From positions 5,968 through 69,967 of the forward strand of contig CAYMRS010000008.1 of NCBI GenBank assembly GCA_964392915.1: a DNA stretch of 64,000 nt. Reading direction: 5' to 3'. The position numbers were made by a program, and so were the translations under genes. Of this stretch, positions 44,581-52,820 are shown piece by piece. This stretch comes from JAAYUK01 sp964392915 (GTDB lineage: Bacteria > Nitrospirota > Thermodesulfovibrionia > Thermodesulfovibrionales > Dissulfurispiraceae). Position 1 is the stretch's first letter; each line of letters starts with the position of its first letter. The notes beneath the pieces are model-generated. The model had not been told where the DNA came from. It saw only the letters and a list, made by a program, of their open reading frames with translations, and ran no database searches.

Positions 44581-45336
44581 CTGCAGCCATATGCAGAAAG
44601 AATCCGGCTGGCGGCAGAACTTCTGCGCGCCGCGAAAAATGTTGTCGCGTTCACCGGTGCCGGGATATCGACCGAATCAGGGATAGCCGACTTTCGGAGC
44701 CCCGGCGGCATCTGGGATCGATACCGCATTGTGACTTATCAGGAGTTTCTGTCAAGCCGTGAGGCGCGGCAGGAATACTGGCGGATGAAGAGCGAACTGA
44801 GCCGCGAGTTCGGCGGCGCGGCGCCGAACAGAGCGCATCTGGCGCTTGCTGAACTTGAAAGGCGTGGTCAACTGCGCTGCATCATTACCCAGAACATCGA
44901 CGGGCTGCATCAGGACGCGGGAAGCATGAAGGTTATTGAAATCCATGGAACCAATCGCATTGCGACCTGCATTCAGTGCGGCAACCGTCGGCCGATTAGC
45001 GAAATTCAGGCATTGCTTGAAGAGGCTGCCTTTGATCCGCGCTGTCAGCAATGCGGCGGCTTCATAAAGCCTGCTACAATCTCTTTTGGTCAGGCGATGC
45101 CTGAACGGGAAATGCTGGATGCCTATGCTTATGCCCGCAATTGTGAACTGATGCTCATGATTGGTTCATCGCTTCAGGTTGAACCCGCCGCTTCGATTCC
45201 TCGTGAAGCTCATTCTGCCGACGCAACGCTCATCTTCATCAATCGCACCGAAACACCGTTCGACCGACTTGCCGCCACGCTGTTTCAGGAAAGTGCGGGA
45301 CAGGTTCTCTTTGATCTGCTGGAAGCCGTAGCTTGA
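44581..45336 (+). CDS. NAD-dependent protein deacylase (sirtuin, Sir2 family)
   Basis: This 251-residue sirtuin has FTGAGISTESGIADFRSPGG (about 21-40) for NAD binding, the catalytic TQNIDGLHQDAG, a zinc site CIQCGN...CQQCGG, and the later GSSLQVEPAAS. It removes acyl groups from lysines using NAD. No ATG, GTG or TTG exists in frame between the upstream stop (44521) and these essential motifs. The only candidate is CTG at 44581, 6 nt after a good AGGGAG overlapping the moaC stop. An ATG at 44731 would delete the NAD-binding loop. Confidence 0.88.
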   Translation: MQPYAERIRLAAELLRAAKNVVAFTGAGISTESGIADFRSPGGIWDRYRIVTYQEFLSSREARQEYWRMKSELSREFGGAAPNRAHLALAELERRGQLRCIITQNIDGLHQDAGSMKVIEIHGTNRIATCIQCGNRRPISEIQALLEEAAFDPRCQQCGGFIKPATISFGQAMPEREMLDAYAYARNCELMLMIGSSLQVEPAASIPREAHSADATLIFINRTETPFDRLAATLFQESAGQVLFDLLEAVA

Positions 45337-45364
45337 TCCTCTTTTGTCGGAACAGGAGCATCGG

Positions 45365-45394
45365 TTGACAAGATTTCGCCGAACCTCTTATCAT
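45365..45394 (+). promoter_or_regulatory. Promoter abutting the dppD start codon
   Basis: TTGACA (45365-45370), 18-nt spacer, TATCAT (45389-45394), with the ATG at 45402 only 7 nt after the -10 and no visible ribosome-binding site. Confidence 0.5.
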
Positions 45395-45401
45395 CGACTC
45401 T

Positions 45402-46358
45402 ATGTCCTTACCATTGCTTGATGTCCGGAATCTTTCCGTCTGGTTCTCTACCCCCGAAGCGAAGTATCAGGTCGTTGCGCACGTCTCGTTTTCGATTCAG
45501 AAGGGCGAGGTCTTTGGGTTGGTCGGCGAAAGCGGATGCGGCAAAAGCATTACGGCGCTGTCTATTCTCGGTATTCAGCCGCAACAGGTGGTTCGTGAAG
45601 GCGGTATTCTCTTTAACGGAAAAGACCTCTTGACGTTGTCGGAAGACGAGATGCGCTCGGTGCGCGGCAAGGATATCGGCATGGTGTTTCAGGAGCCGAT
45701 GACCTCGCTAAATCCGGTCTTGACCGTTGGCTATCAGGTGGCTGAGGCCCTGCTTGCGCATTTTCCTGTTTCAAAAAGAGAGGCGCTCGCAAAAGCTGTC
45801 GAACTGCTTCGCGCGGTAAGAATTTCGTCGCCGGAACTACGCATCAAGGACTATCCGCACCAGATGTCGGGAGGTATGCGCCAGCGGGTCATGATCGCGA
45901 TGGCGATTGCGTGCAACCCGGCGCTGCTCATTGCCGACGAGCCGACAACAGCGCTCGATGTGACAATTCAGTTTCAGATTCTCAAGCTGATGCAGGAAAT
46001 GCGTCAGGAGCGCGGGATGGCGATGCTGCTTATCACGCATGACCTGAGCATTGTTTCCGAACATGCTGACCGCGTGGCAATCATGTACGCCGGCCGCATC
46101 ATGGAGCATGCCTCGGTACGTGATCTTTTTGCGGAAACGCTCCATCCCTATACCACTGGCCTCATGCAGTCGCTGCCGCGTTCGCGGGGAACTGCGCTGA
46201 AGCCAATCCCGGGGTTTGTGCCTCCTCCGTACAATCTCCCGAATGGCTGCACCTTTTCCGACCGATGCTTTGCCGCAATTGAGGCATGCAGCGATGCAGA
46301 ACCTGATTTGCGGGAGATCCGGACGGGGCATTTTGCCCGCTGTATCAGGGCCGGGTAA
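45402..46358 (+). CDS. Oligopeptide/dipeptide ABC transporter ATP-binding protein (DppD-like)
   Basis: This 318-residue ATPase has Walker A LVGESGCGKSITALS near residue 40, the Q-loop MVFQEPMTSLNP, the signature MSGGMRQRVMIAMA, Walker B LLIADEPTTALDVT and a C-terminal oligo_HPY zinc/Cys tail (CTFSDRCFAAIEAC, about 280-293). It energises import of peptides or, in some relatives, nickel. It is followed by the DppF-like gene, but permease and binding-protein genes are absent here. Confidence 0.92.
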   Translation: MSLPLLDVRNLSVWFSTPEAKYQVVAHVSFSIQKGEVFGLVGESGCGKSITALSILGIQPQQVVREGGILFNGKDLLTLSEDEMRSVRGKDIGMVFQEPMTSLNPVLTVGYQVAEALLAHFPVSKREALAKAVELLRAVRISSPELRIKDYPHQMSGGMRQRVMIAMAIACNPALLIADEPTTALDVTIQFQILKLMQEMRQERGMAMLLITHDLSIVSEHADRVAIMYAGRIMEHASVRDLFAETLHPYTTGLMQSLPRSRGTALKPIPGFVPPPYNLPNGCTFSDRCFAAIEACSDAEPDLREIRTGHFARCIRAG

Positions 46359-46363
46359 CTGTG

Positions 46364-47341
46364 ATGGATGCCTCATTTCTTGCGCTGGAAGAACTGAAAA
46401 AACAGTATCAGGCCAGAAGCGGCCTGGGAGAGAAAAAGCGGTTTATCAAAGCGGTTGACGGCGTAAGTTTTGCGGTGCAGCGCGACAAGGTCTTCGCGCT
46501 GGTCGGCGAGAGCGGGTGCGGAAAATCGACCGTTTCGCGGATGATCCTGAAGCTCATCGATCCGACCGGCGGCCGGGTGCTTTTCAAAGGCGAAGACGTT
46601 GCGGCGCTGAAGGGCGAGCGGCTCAGAGCATTTCGCCGTTCCGTTCAGATTGTTTTTCAGGATCCGTTTGCCTCGCTCAATCCGCGCATGCGCGTCCTTG
46701 ACACGCTCGGCGAACCATTCATCATTCACAATCTTGTTCCGAAAAAGCAGATCAGGGACAGTGTCGTTGCACTGCTCGAAAAGGTTGGGCTGGGACCCGA
46801 GACGCTGATGAAGTATCCGCACGAGTTCAGCGGCGGCCAGCGCCAGCGCATCTGCATCGCGCGGGCATTAACTGTTTCGCCGGAACTGATTGTGGCTGAC
46901 GAGCCTCTTTCCGCGCTTGATGTTTCAATACAGGCGCAGATACTGAATCTGTTCCAGCAGATCCGGCGCGATTCGGGCATTGCGCTCGTATTTATCAGCC
47001 ACGATCTGAATGTTGTGCAGTACCTCAGCGATGAAGTCGGCGTGATGTATCTTGGACGCATTGTGGAAATGGCTAAGACGGAAGAGCTCTTCAGCGCGCC
47101 CCGGCATCCGTATACCGAATTGCTGCTGAGTTCAGTGCCGAAGATAAGGACAGATCGCTCAGTGGAACAGTCCGCGCCTGTAATCGTGACCGACACGCAG
47201 GCTGATGTTCCGGGCCCTGCCGATGTGCCGGCCGGATGCCCGTTTCATCCGCGCTGCCCAAAGCGCTTTGAGCCGTGCAATAAAGCGGTGCCGGCGCTGA
47301 AGGAGTCCGGCGGCAGACAGATATCCTGCCATTTGTATTAA
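46364..47341 (+). CDS. Oligopeptide/dipeptide ABC transporter ATP-binding protein (DppF-like)
   Basis: This 325-residue ATPase has Walker A LVGESGCGKSTVSRM near residue 45, IVFQDPFASLNPRMRV, the signature FSGGQRQRICIARA and Walker B LIVADEPLSALDVS. The C-terminal oligo_HPY domain has CPFHPRCPKRFEPC. It pairs with the DppD-like subunit as a heterodimeric ATPase; its start lies 5 nt after that gene's stop. A GTG at 46361 immediately precedes the chosen ATG. Confidence 0.92.
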   Translation: MDASFLALEELKKQYQARSGLGEKKRFIKAVDGVSFAVQRDKVFALVGESGCGKSTVSRMILKLIDPTGGRVLFKGEDVAALKGERLRAFRRSVQIVFQDPFASLNPRMRVLDTLGEPFIIHNLVPKKQIRDSVVALLEKVGLGPETLMKYPHEFSGGQRQRICIARALTVSPELIVADEPLSALDVSIQAQILNLFQQIRRDSGIALVFISHDLNVVQYLSDEVGVMYLGRIVEMAKTEELFSAPRHPYTELLLSSVPKIRTDRSVEQSAPVIVTDTQADVPGPADVPAGCPFHPRCPKRFEPCNKAVPALKESGGRQISCHLY

Positions 47342-47364
47342 AAACCTGGAGGGAGCGGAAACAG

Positions 47365-47736
47365 ATGAATTCGGATGTATCATTCAGGAAAAGGGCAGGA
47401 ACACCAGAAAGGAAAACAAATGCCGATGGCGTTTTCGGCATGCTCAAGCTCTTTGCGACATGCAGCGCGTTGCTGGCTGTGACCGCGCTGCCCGCGGACG
47501 CGGCAGGAGTTCCTGATGCTGAAAGCTTTATGATGGTGGCGCTGGTTGCCGGTCTTGTGCTGGTTATCATCGTCATCAATGTGCTGCTCGCCGTATGGGC
47601 ATACAAGGACGCAGGGCATCGGGGAATGAAAAGTCCCGGGCTTTGGGTAGCGCTGGTCGCGCTGTTCGGAGCAGCCGGCCTCCTTCTCTATATCATTGCG
47701 CGTCCGAAGGCGTCTCCCGAGGATCTCCGGGAATAA
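47365..47736 (+). CDS. Small membrane protein with PLDc_N-like segment
   Basis: This 123-residue protein has a basic N-terminus, a hydrophobic stretch resembling a signal sequence (LKLFATCSALLAVTALPADA, about 27-46) and two helices (about 55-78 and 92-111). The part around VWAYKDAGHRGMKSPGLW and LLYIIARPK resembles the PLDc_N (cardiolipin synthase N-terminal) membrane segment found in many small proteins. Function unknown. GGAGGGAGCGG precedes the ATG; it may be co-transcribed with the Dpp ATPases, 24 nt upstream. Confidence 0.7.
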   Translation: MNSDVSFRKRAGTPERKTNADGVFGMLKLFATCSALLAVTALPADAAGVPDAESFMMVALVAGLVLVIIVINVLLAVWAYKDAGHRGMKSPGLWVALVALFGAAGLLLYIIARPKASPEDLRE

Positions 47737-47765
47737 GTTTCTGACAGGATGTTCCGGCCGCGTAG

Positions 47766-48674
47766 CTAACGAGGAGAGCAGCGGGGATCCGGTGCGGCAA
47801 TATCCCCGGTTGCCAGCAGGCTTACTGCGGGACAGCCTCCATGACATCTGCTGTAATACTCGCACAACACATCCTTATTGCATGGGTTCCCACGGAATGT
47901 GCGGAAAAAAGCTAGCTCAGTACTATTCAGGATTGAATCGAGCGGATCGCTCAGAATGTTCCCAAGACGAAATTCAGGGTTTCGAAAGAGCAGGTAGCAG
48001 GGATAGACAGAGCCGTCCGGCATGACGGACAGCTTTGTCGTGCCCGCGGGACAGCGGACCCCGGCAAGTTCCGGATGCGAGTCCGTATCGGGCAGAAAAC
48101 CGGAACAGACCACTTCACGCGTGTTCTGATAGCGCTGCTGCAACGCAAGGAGTCTTTTTTGATACTCGGGGTATGGCAATGTGGCGTCAAGGTCGTCTCG
48201 CCGCGTGGCATCCATGTAAATCAGATAAAACTCGACCTGCGGCAATCCCATGTAGCGTTCCACCAGAACCGGCAGAGTTCTCTCCCGCGCGCAGACGCTT
48301 TTCAGCATGGGGCGATGTGAATTGATAAATTCCGACAGATCCTCAGACTCTGCATCTTCGTTCACTGAGATGCCCATGCGAAGCTGTTCCCGGGAGAACC
48401 GGCCGGCAAGCATGTTCAGCAGCGGCACATTACTGCCGTTAGTGCTGATGTTGACCGATATGCCGCAAGAGACCGCCCGGGAAATACGTTCGGAAAGATG
48501 CGGAAGCAGAGTCGGCTCGCCGCCGAGAAGATCGAGCTCCGGTATTCCGGAACTCGCCATGACGTCAATCAATCGGTCAAATTGCGCCGGGGCAACATCT
48601 TCTTTCGCTGCTATGCCGCGATTGAAACAAAACCCGCACGACCGATTGCAGCGGAAGGTCGGGAAAAATTGCAA
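47766..48674 (-). CDS. Radical SAM/SPASM domain protein
   Basis: This protein of about 302 residues has the radical SAM cluster motif CNRSCGFC near residue 9, LDLLGGEPTLLPHL (the GGE motif) and a C-terminal SPASM domain. The SPASM Cys lie in AGVRCPAG, GSVYPCYLLF and VLCEYYSRCHGGC, so a second cluster is likely. SPASM enzymes mature peptides or modify tetrapyrroles. It is the last gene of the octaheme-cytochrome operon. The start is uncertain: TTG at 48674 is used, but in-frame sequence (LPDRLRY) continues upstream with only CTG/ATA codons. Confidence 0.85.
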   Translation of the reverse strand: MQFFPTFRCNRSCGFCFNRGIAAKEDVAPAQFDRLIDVMASSGIPELDLLGGEPTLLPHLSERISRAVSCGISVNISTNGSNVPLLNMLAGRFSREQLRMGISVNEDAESEDLSEFINSHRPMLKSVCARERTLPVLVERYMGLPQVEFYLIYMDATRRDDLDATLPYPEYQKRLLALQQRYQNTREVVCSGFLPDTDSHPELAGVRCPAGTTKLSVMPDGSVYPCYLLFRNPEFRLGNILSDPLDSILNSTELAFFRTFRGNPCNKDVLCEYYSRCHGGCPAVSLLATGDIAAPDPRCSPR

Positions 48675-48700
48675 GTATCGCAGTCTGTCCGGCAGACTTT

Positions 48701-49018
48701 TTATTTTCTGCCCTGAGTCACATCTTCAGCCCAGCTCAGTGCGGCAGAGACGGTCGGAAATCCGATAGTGCTGGCGCAGAGGATAATCGCGTGATAGATT
48801 TCTTCGGGCGTTGCGCCTGCCTCAATCGCGCGGCGCACATGCGAGTGAACCGAACCTTCAGAGCGGATAGCGGCGGCGGCGCCGAGCTTGATGAGCTGCG
48901 CCGTCTTTTCATCAAGCGGACCTGAATCTTTCGCTGCCTTGCCGAGGTTTTCGGCTGCCTTGAAATATGTTTTGAAGCGCTTCCTGATAGTCTCGAATTG
49001 CTTTGGGTATCCGGCCAT
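48701..49018 (-). CDS. Carboxymuconolactone decarboxylase (AhpD-like fold) family protein
   Basis: This 105-residue helical protein has the CMD pattern LIKLGAAAAIRSEGSVHSHV (about 42-61) followed by RRAIEAGATPEEIYHAII. In AhpD-type members the helix carries CxxCxxxH; here the position reads SVHSH, so the redox Cys pair is absent and peroxiredoxin-type chemistry is unlikely. It lies between the flavoprotein gene and the SPASM gene in one operon. Its function in this setting is unknown. Confidence 0.85.
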   Translation of the reverse strand: MAGYPKQFETIRKRFKTYFKAAENLGKAAKDSGPLDEKTAQLIKLGAAAAIRSEGSVHSHVRRAIEAGATPEEIYHAIILCASTIGFPTVSAALSWAEDVTQGRK

Positions 49019-49030
49019 TGCTCTCTCCTC

Positions 49031-49606
49031 CTAATAGATGGTGATCAGTTTTTTTCCCGCTTCTGCCGCGTCATGCAGTGCCGTAGGATGCTCGAGTATG
49101 GCACCCTTTTCGTCGACCGCGAGAAATGCCAGTGTCGTGTGCTCCGGCACGCTGACGGTGCGGAAGAATGCCTTTGCGCAGGCCTCGGAGCACTGCACGC
49201 CGACGTCTTTGTTCATGCCGCCGACCAGCATCAGCAAGCCTTTCCGTCCGTGCCTGCCCGGCTCAATCGGCCGCTTCATCAGATACTTTTCACACCAGAA
49301 CGCTTGGCAGCGGTCTATCATAATCTTTGCCTGCGCGCTCAAGGCAAAGAAAAAAATGGGCGATGCAAGAATTATGCGATCCGCCGTCCGGAGCGCGTCA
49401 TACACTTCGGTCATATCATCATTGATGATGCATTTGCCGCTTGTATCGCATCCGCCGCAGTTCTGGCAGGGTTTCAGCCGCATATTGTTAAGGCGGAACA
49501 GAGTCACCTCGTGCCCCGCCTCAGCAATCGGTTTTACCGCTGCCTCAAGCAAAACATCTGAGTTTCCGCTCGGCCGCGGACTCCCAATGAACGCGACGAC
49601 CTTCAC
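49031..49606 (-). CDS. Flavodoxin-fold NAD(P)H-dependent FMN reductase / iron-sulfur flavoprotein
   Basis: This 191-residue protein starts KVVAFIGSPRPSGNSDVLLE, the FMN-phosphate loop. It has the compact Cys motif PCQNCGGCDTSGKCIINDDM (about 47-66) that binds a 4Fe-4S cluster in archaeal and anaerobic iron-sulfur flavoproteins, followed by ILASPIFFFALSAQAK. It could pass electrons to or from the cytochrome encoded upstream, although that protein is periplasmic and this one has no signal. Its start overlaps the cytochrome stop by 4 nt. Confidence 0.9.
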   Translation of the reverse strand: MKVVAFIGSPRPSGNSDVLLEAAVKPIAEAGHEVTLFRLNNMRLKPCQNCGGCDTSGKCIINDDMTEVYDALRTADRIILASPIFFFALSAQAKIMIDRCQAFWCEKYLMKRPIEPGRHGRKGLLMLVGGMNKDVGVQCSEACAKAFFRTVSVPEHTTLAFLAVDEKGAILEHPTALHDAAEAGKKLITIY

Positions 49607-51123
49607 TTCTTCTTGCTTTTCTTGAGCAGTGTCTTATTTTCGAGCGTGTCCTGCATGTCTGTGATGTTCTGCAGCAGCTCCCACCAGCCGTTTTTGAATG
49701 CCGCATAGTCAGGCGCTCCGGACATGGCCGACGCGTAACGGATGGAGTTGCCGTAAAAGAGCCAGTTGCGGAGCCACATTTGCTCCATCTTTTCGTCAAA
49801 TGGATTCTTGCTGTCCTGAACACCCCGCTTCCATGCCTCAACAAGAATCTGCGTCGCCGTGAGCGTCATCGCGTTCGTCTCCTGAATGGTCTTGTCCAGC
49901 TTTGCGAAATGACCCTCAATCCATGGTGTGGTATGGCAGGTGGTGCAGACCCCTTTCATCCTGGCGAAACGCTTGTCCTGCTCCTCCTTGTCGATGAGAT
50001 ATGCCGACGCCGGAACATTCGTGAACGTGGTCGGGAGCGGCAGTCCATCGGCATTCTTGATAATGGTCGTATTGCCAGATTTCGGCTGGGGATGCGCATA
50101 GGGCAGCCCGAATATCCTCACCCAGAGGCGGTCGCCGAAATTGTGCGTCCGTTCCGCAATCACCTCGCCCGATGGAGAGGTGACAAGGCTGTTATGGCAG
50201 GCGGCGCAGGTCGGCGCGTTGAAATCCTTGCCGACAACCCAGGGGACGTTCGAGAAATTCCATTCCTGCTTTTTGGATTCGTAGATGTTGCCGTGCTTGC
50301 TTTCCTTGTATACGTTATATGCCGGAACATCGGGTTCGAGATGACACTGTCCGCAGGTGTAAGGCTTGCGCGCAATCTCTATCGAGAAGCTGTGGCGCGG
50401 ATGGCACGATGAGCATGCGCCGAGCGAGCCGTCGGGATTGACCCGCCCAACGCCCTGGTTCGGCCAGTTCGTAAGCTTCGGCACTTCCATTTCGCCCATT
50501 GCGGTGTTCACCTTCCGCATGCCCTTCACTTCGACTATCGTGCCGTGGCAGGCAAGGCAGGTTTCATGCAGTGTCTCCGGCGAGGGCGGCGAACTGGTTA
50601 TCTTGCCTTTTTCAAACTTCTTGACGCCGGTAATGGTGGAGACAAGCGCATGATACACAGGATTGTCCATCAGGTTTTTATAGGCATGATACTTCTTGGT
50701 ATCCTTGTACTGGGCGACTTCGACCGGGTGGCAGGCGCTGCAGTCTTTCGGGCTGACAACAACTTGAATTTTAAAGCCATTATGGTCGAACGCATCTTTA
50801 TGATCTTTGAGGTTCAGGCTATGGCATTCATAGCAGCCGACCACAACCGAGGAGAGCTGCGCCGGAACTGCCTGCGCGGAGACGCGCCGCTGAAGCGCGC
50901 TCTTTTTAAGCGCGTCGGCCGGAAGCGTGACCGCATGGCGGCTCTTGCGCCAGTCCGATACAATGCCCGGTGTGAACTGTTCGTGGCAGCCGATACAGGA
51001 CTCTGTTTCAGAGCTGAGCTTGACGGCAGACGGCTGTGGCTTCTGATCCACGGACCCGGCAAAGCCGGCAAACGCAAGGAAGGAAAGGACGCAGAGGACG
51101 GTCAGGCGCAAATTGAGTTTCAT
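49603..51123 (-). CDS. Octaheme c-type cytochrome of the hydroxylamine oxidoreductase (HAO) family
   Basis: This 506-residue periplasmic protein has a signal peptide (about 1-26) and eight CxxCH motifs: CIGCH, CYECH, CSACH, CLACH, CSSCH, CGQCH, CAACH and CTTCH. The first is followed by TPGIVSDWRKSRHAV, typical of HAO-like proteins. Members oxidise hydroxylamine or reduce nitrite/hydroxylamine; direction depends on a Tyr cross-link I cannot confirm here. Epsilonproteobacterial-type relatives act in nitrite reduction, so a reductive role is plausible. CAGGAGG precedes the ATG. It heads the four-gene operon with the flavoprotein, CMD and SPASM genes. Confidence 0.88.
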   Translation of the reverse strand: MKLNLRLTVLCVLSFLAFAGFAGSVDQKPQPSAVKLSSETESCIGCHEQFTPGIVSDWRKSRHAVTLPADALKKSALQRRVSAQAVPAQLSSVVVGCYECHSLNLKDHKDAFDHNGFKIQVVVSPKDCSACHPVEVAQYKDTKKYHAYKNLMDNPVYHALVSTITGVKKFEKGKITSSPPSPETLHETCLACHGTIVEVKGMRKVNTAMGEMEVPKLTNWPNQGVGRVNPDGSLGACSSCHPRHSFSIEIARKPYTCGQCHLEPDVPAYNVYKESKHGNIYESKKQEWNFSNVPWVVGKDFNAPTCAACHNSLVTSPSGEVIAERTHNFGDRLWVRIFGLPYAHPQPKSGNTTIIKNADGLPLPTTFTNVPASAYLIDKEEQDKRFARMKGVCTTCHTTPWIEGHFAKLDKTIQETNAMTLTATQILVEAWKRGVQDSKNPFDEKMEQMWLRNWLFYGNSIRYASAMSGAPDYAAFKNGWWELLQNITDMQDTLENKTLLKKSKKK

Positions 51124-51315
51124 GCTATATCCTCCTGTAGCGTGAGATAGTTTCCGTTCTACGGCGAGGGAAGCGACGCTGCGGAACGCTTTTCAATAAG
51201 CTTAGCAGAATCGGACGGCCAATTCAAACGATCCTCGGCGTGGGGCAATCGGTCGCAATGCTTTCGCCCCGCAGCGAGGCACTTCCCTGACGGGAGCCGA
51301 ACATAAGAGCAGTAT

Positions 51316-51344
51316 TTGTATCTCACCCGCCCGCCAAGTATAAT
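51316..51344 (+). promoter_or_regulatory. Probable hisD promoter, close to the start codon
   Basis: TTGTAT (51316-51321), 17-nt spacer and TATAAT (51339-51344). The hisD ATG at 51355 follows after 10 nt, leaving a leader of only about 4 nt and no ribosome-binding site. Confidence 0.55.
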
Positions 51345-51354
51345 AATCATCACC

Positions 51355-52686
51355 ATGAAACTGCTGAAGAGCATTCCTGAAGTCCAGGCGTTTCTCGATC
51401 TTTTGAACCGGCGCGCAGCGGGCGTCAGTCCGGAAATTGAGGCGACGGTGAAGTCGGTGCTTGCCGATGTGCGCCAGCGCGGCGACAAGGCTGTCGTTGC
51501 CTATACCAAAAAATTCGATAAACACACGCTCCCGACCGAACTCTCCTCTACCGATATGAAAAGGGCTGCGGCAAAGGCAGACAGGAAAGTTGTCAAGGCA
51601 CTGGAACTTTCCGCCCAGCGCATCTGGGATTTTCACGAACAGCAGAAGGAAGAGTCCTGGGCGGTCAATGTTGACGGGGCGCTTTTAGGCCAGATAGTTC
51701 GTCCTCTTGCCCGAGCGGGTGTGTATGTGCCGGGCGGCAAGGCATCCTATCCGTCAACAGTTCTCATGAATGTGATTCCCGCGCAGGTGGCAGGTGTGCG
51801 CGAAATCGCGCTCTGCGTGCCGACGCCGGGAGGAGAGGCAAATCCTTACGTTATGGCCGCGATTCGTATGCTCGGCATCACTGAAGCCTATCGCATCGGC
51901 GGCGCTCAGGCAGTCGGCGCGATGGCCTATGGCACCGGCACGATCCGCCGAGTTGATAAAATTGTGGGCCCGGGCAATATTTATGTTGCGCTTGCAAAGA
52001 AAATGGTTTTCGGCGAGGTGGATATCGACATGATCGCCGGACCGAGTGAAATCCTTATCATTGCCGACAAGACCGCGAATCCCGCTTTTGTTGCTGCCGA
52101 TATGCTGAGTCAGGCTGAGCATGACGAATTAGCCTCAAGCATACTTATCACCGATTCTCCCGAGGTTGCCGACGCGGTCGCTCGGGAACTGCAAACGCAG
52201 CTCAAGAAACTGAAGCGCAGGGCGATAGCCGAGAAGTCTCTGAAAGCCTTCGGCGCTATTATTCTTGCGGAAAACATTGACGCGGCAGTCGCCATTTCAA
52301 ATGCGATTGCGCCGGAACATCTTGAGGTGATGACCAGGAAACCGCAGGAACTGCTTAATGTCCTGCACAATGCAGGCGCGATTTTTCTCGGACAATGGAC
52401 TCCCGAACCGCTCGGCGACTATTCAGCCGGGCCGAACCATACCTTGCCGACCGGCGGGACAGCCCGTTTTTCATCGCCGCTTGGCGTGTACGACTTCATG
52501 AAGCGCTCAAGCGTCCTGCAATTTGACGCCAAGAGCTTCAGCCTGCTCGCCGGTGCTGTTGAATGCATTGCCGAAAGCGAAGGGCTTGAAGCCCATGCAA
52601 GCACGATTCGGATTAGAAAAGCGGCTCTCTCAGCCGCTCAGAAAGCGAACAAGCCAAAAGCGGGCGCGGCAAAAAAACAAGGATAG
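51355..52686 (+). CDS. hisD: Histidinol dehydrogenase
   Basis: This 443-residue enzyme has the HisD signatures: GVYVPGGKASYPSTVLMNVI, YRIGGAQAVGAMAYGT, KIVGPGNIYVALAK, DMIAGPSEILIIAD and the catalytic/zinc region LSQAEHDELASSIL. A Lys/Ala-rich tail follows residue 425. It oxidises histidinol to histidine in two NAD-dependent steps with bound zinc. It stands alone, away from other his genes. The ATG at 51355 is chosen over 51316, which lies inside the promoter. Confidence 0.97.
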   Translation: MKLLKSIPEVQAFLDLLNRRAAGVSPEIEATVKSVLADVRQRGDKAVVAYTKKFDKHTLPTELSSTDMKRAAAKADRKVVKALELSAQRIWDFHEQQKEESWAVNVDGALLGQIVRPLARAGVYVPGGKASYPSTVLMNVIPAQVAGVREIALCVPTPGGEANPYVMAAIRMLGITEAYRIGGAQAVGAMAYGTGTIRRVDKIVGPGNIYVALAKKMVFGEVDIDMIAGPSEILIIADKTANPAFVAADMLSQAEHDELASSILITDSPEVADAVARELQTQLKKLKRRAIAEKSLKAFGAIILAENIDAAVAISNAIAPEHLEVMTRKPQELLNVLHNAGAIFLGQWTPEPLGDYSAGPNHTLPTGGTARFSSPLGVYDFMKRSSVLQFDAKSFSLLAGAVECIAESEGLEAHASTIRIRKAALSAAQKANKPKAGAAKKQG

Positions 52687-52820
52687 AGATGCGACATTGC
52701 TGATTCCACGCTTCCGCTTTTTCGCTCTTGTTTTTGAGTCGTGGACTTTACGGGGCGGCGGTTGCGCGGAACCGTATGCAGAAGCCTTGCCCCTCTTACG
52801 TTTGTGGAAGCGTTCTCGCC

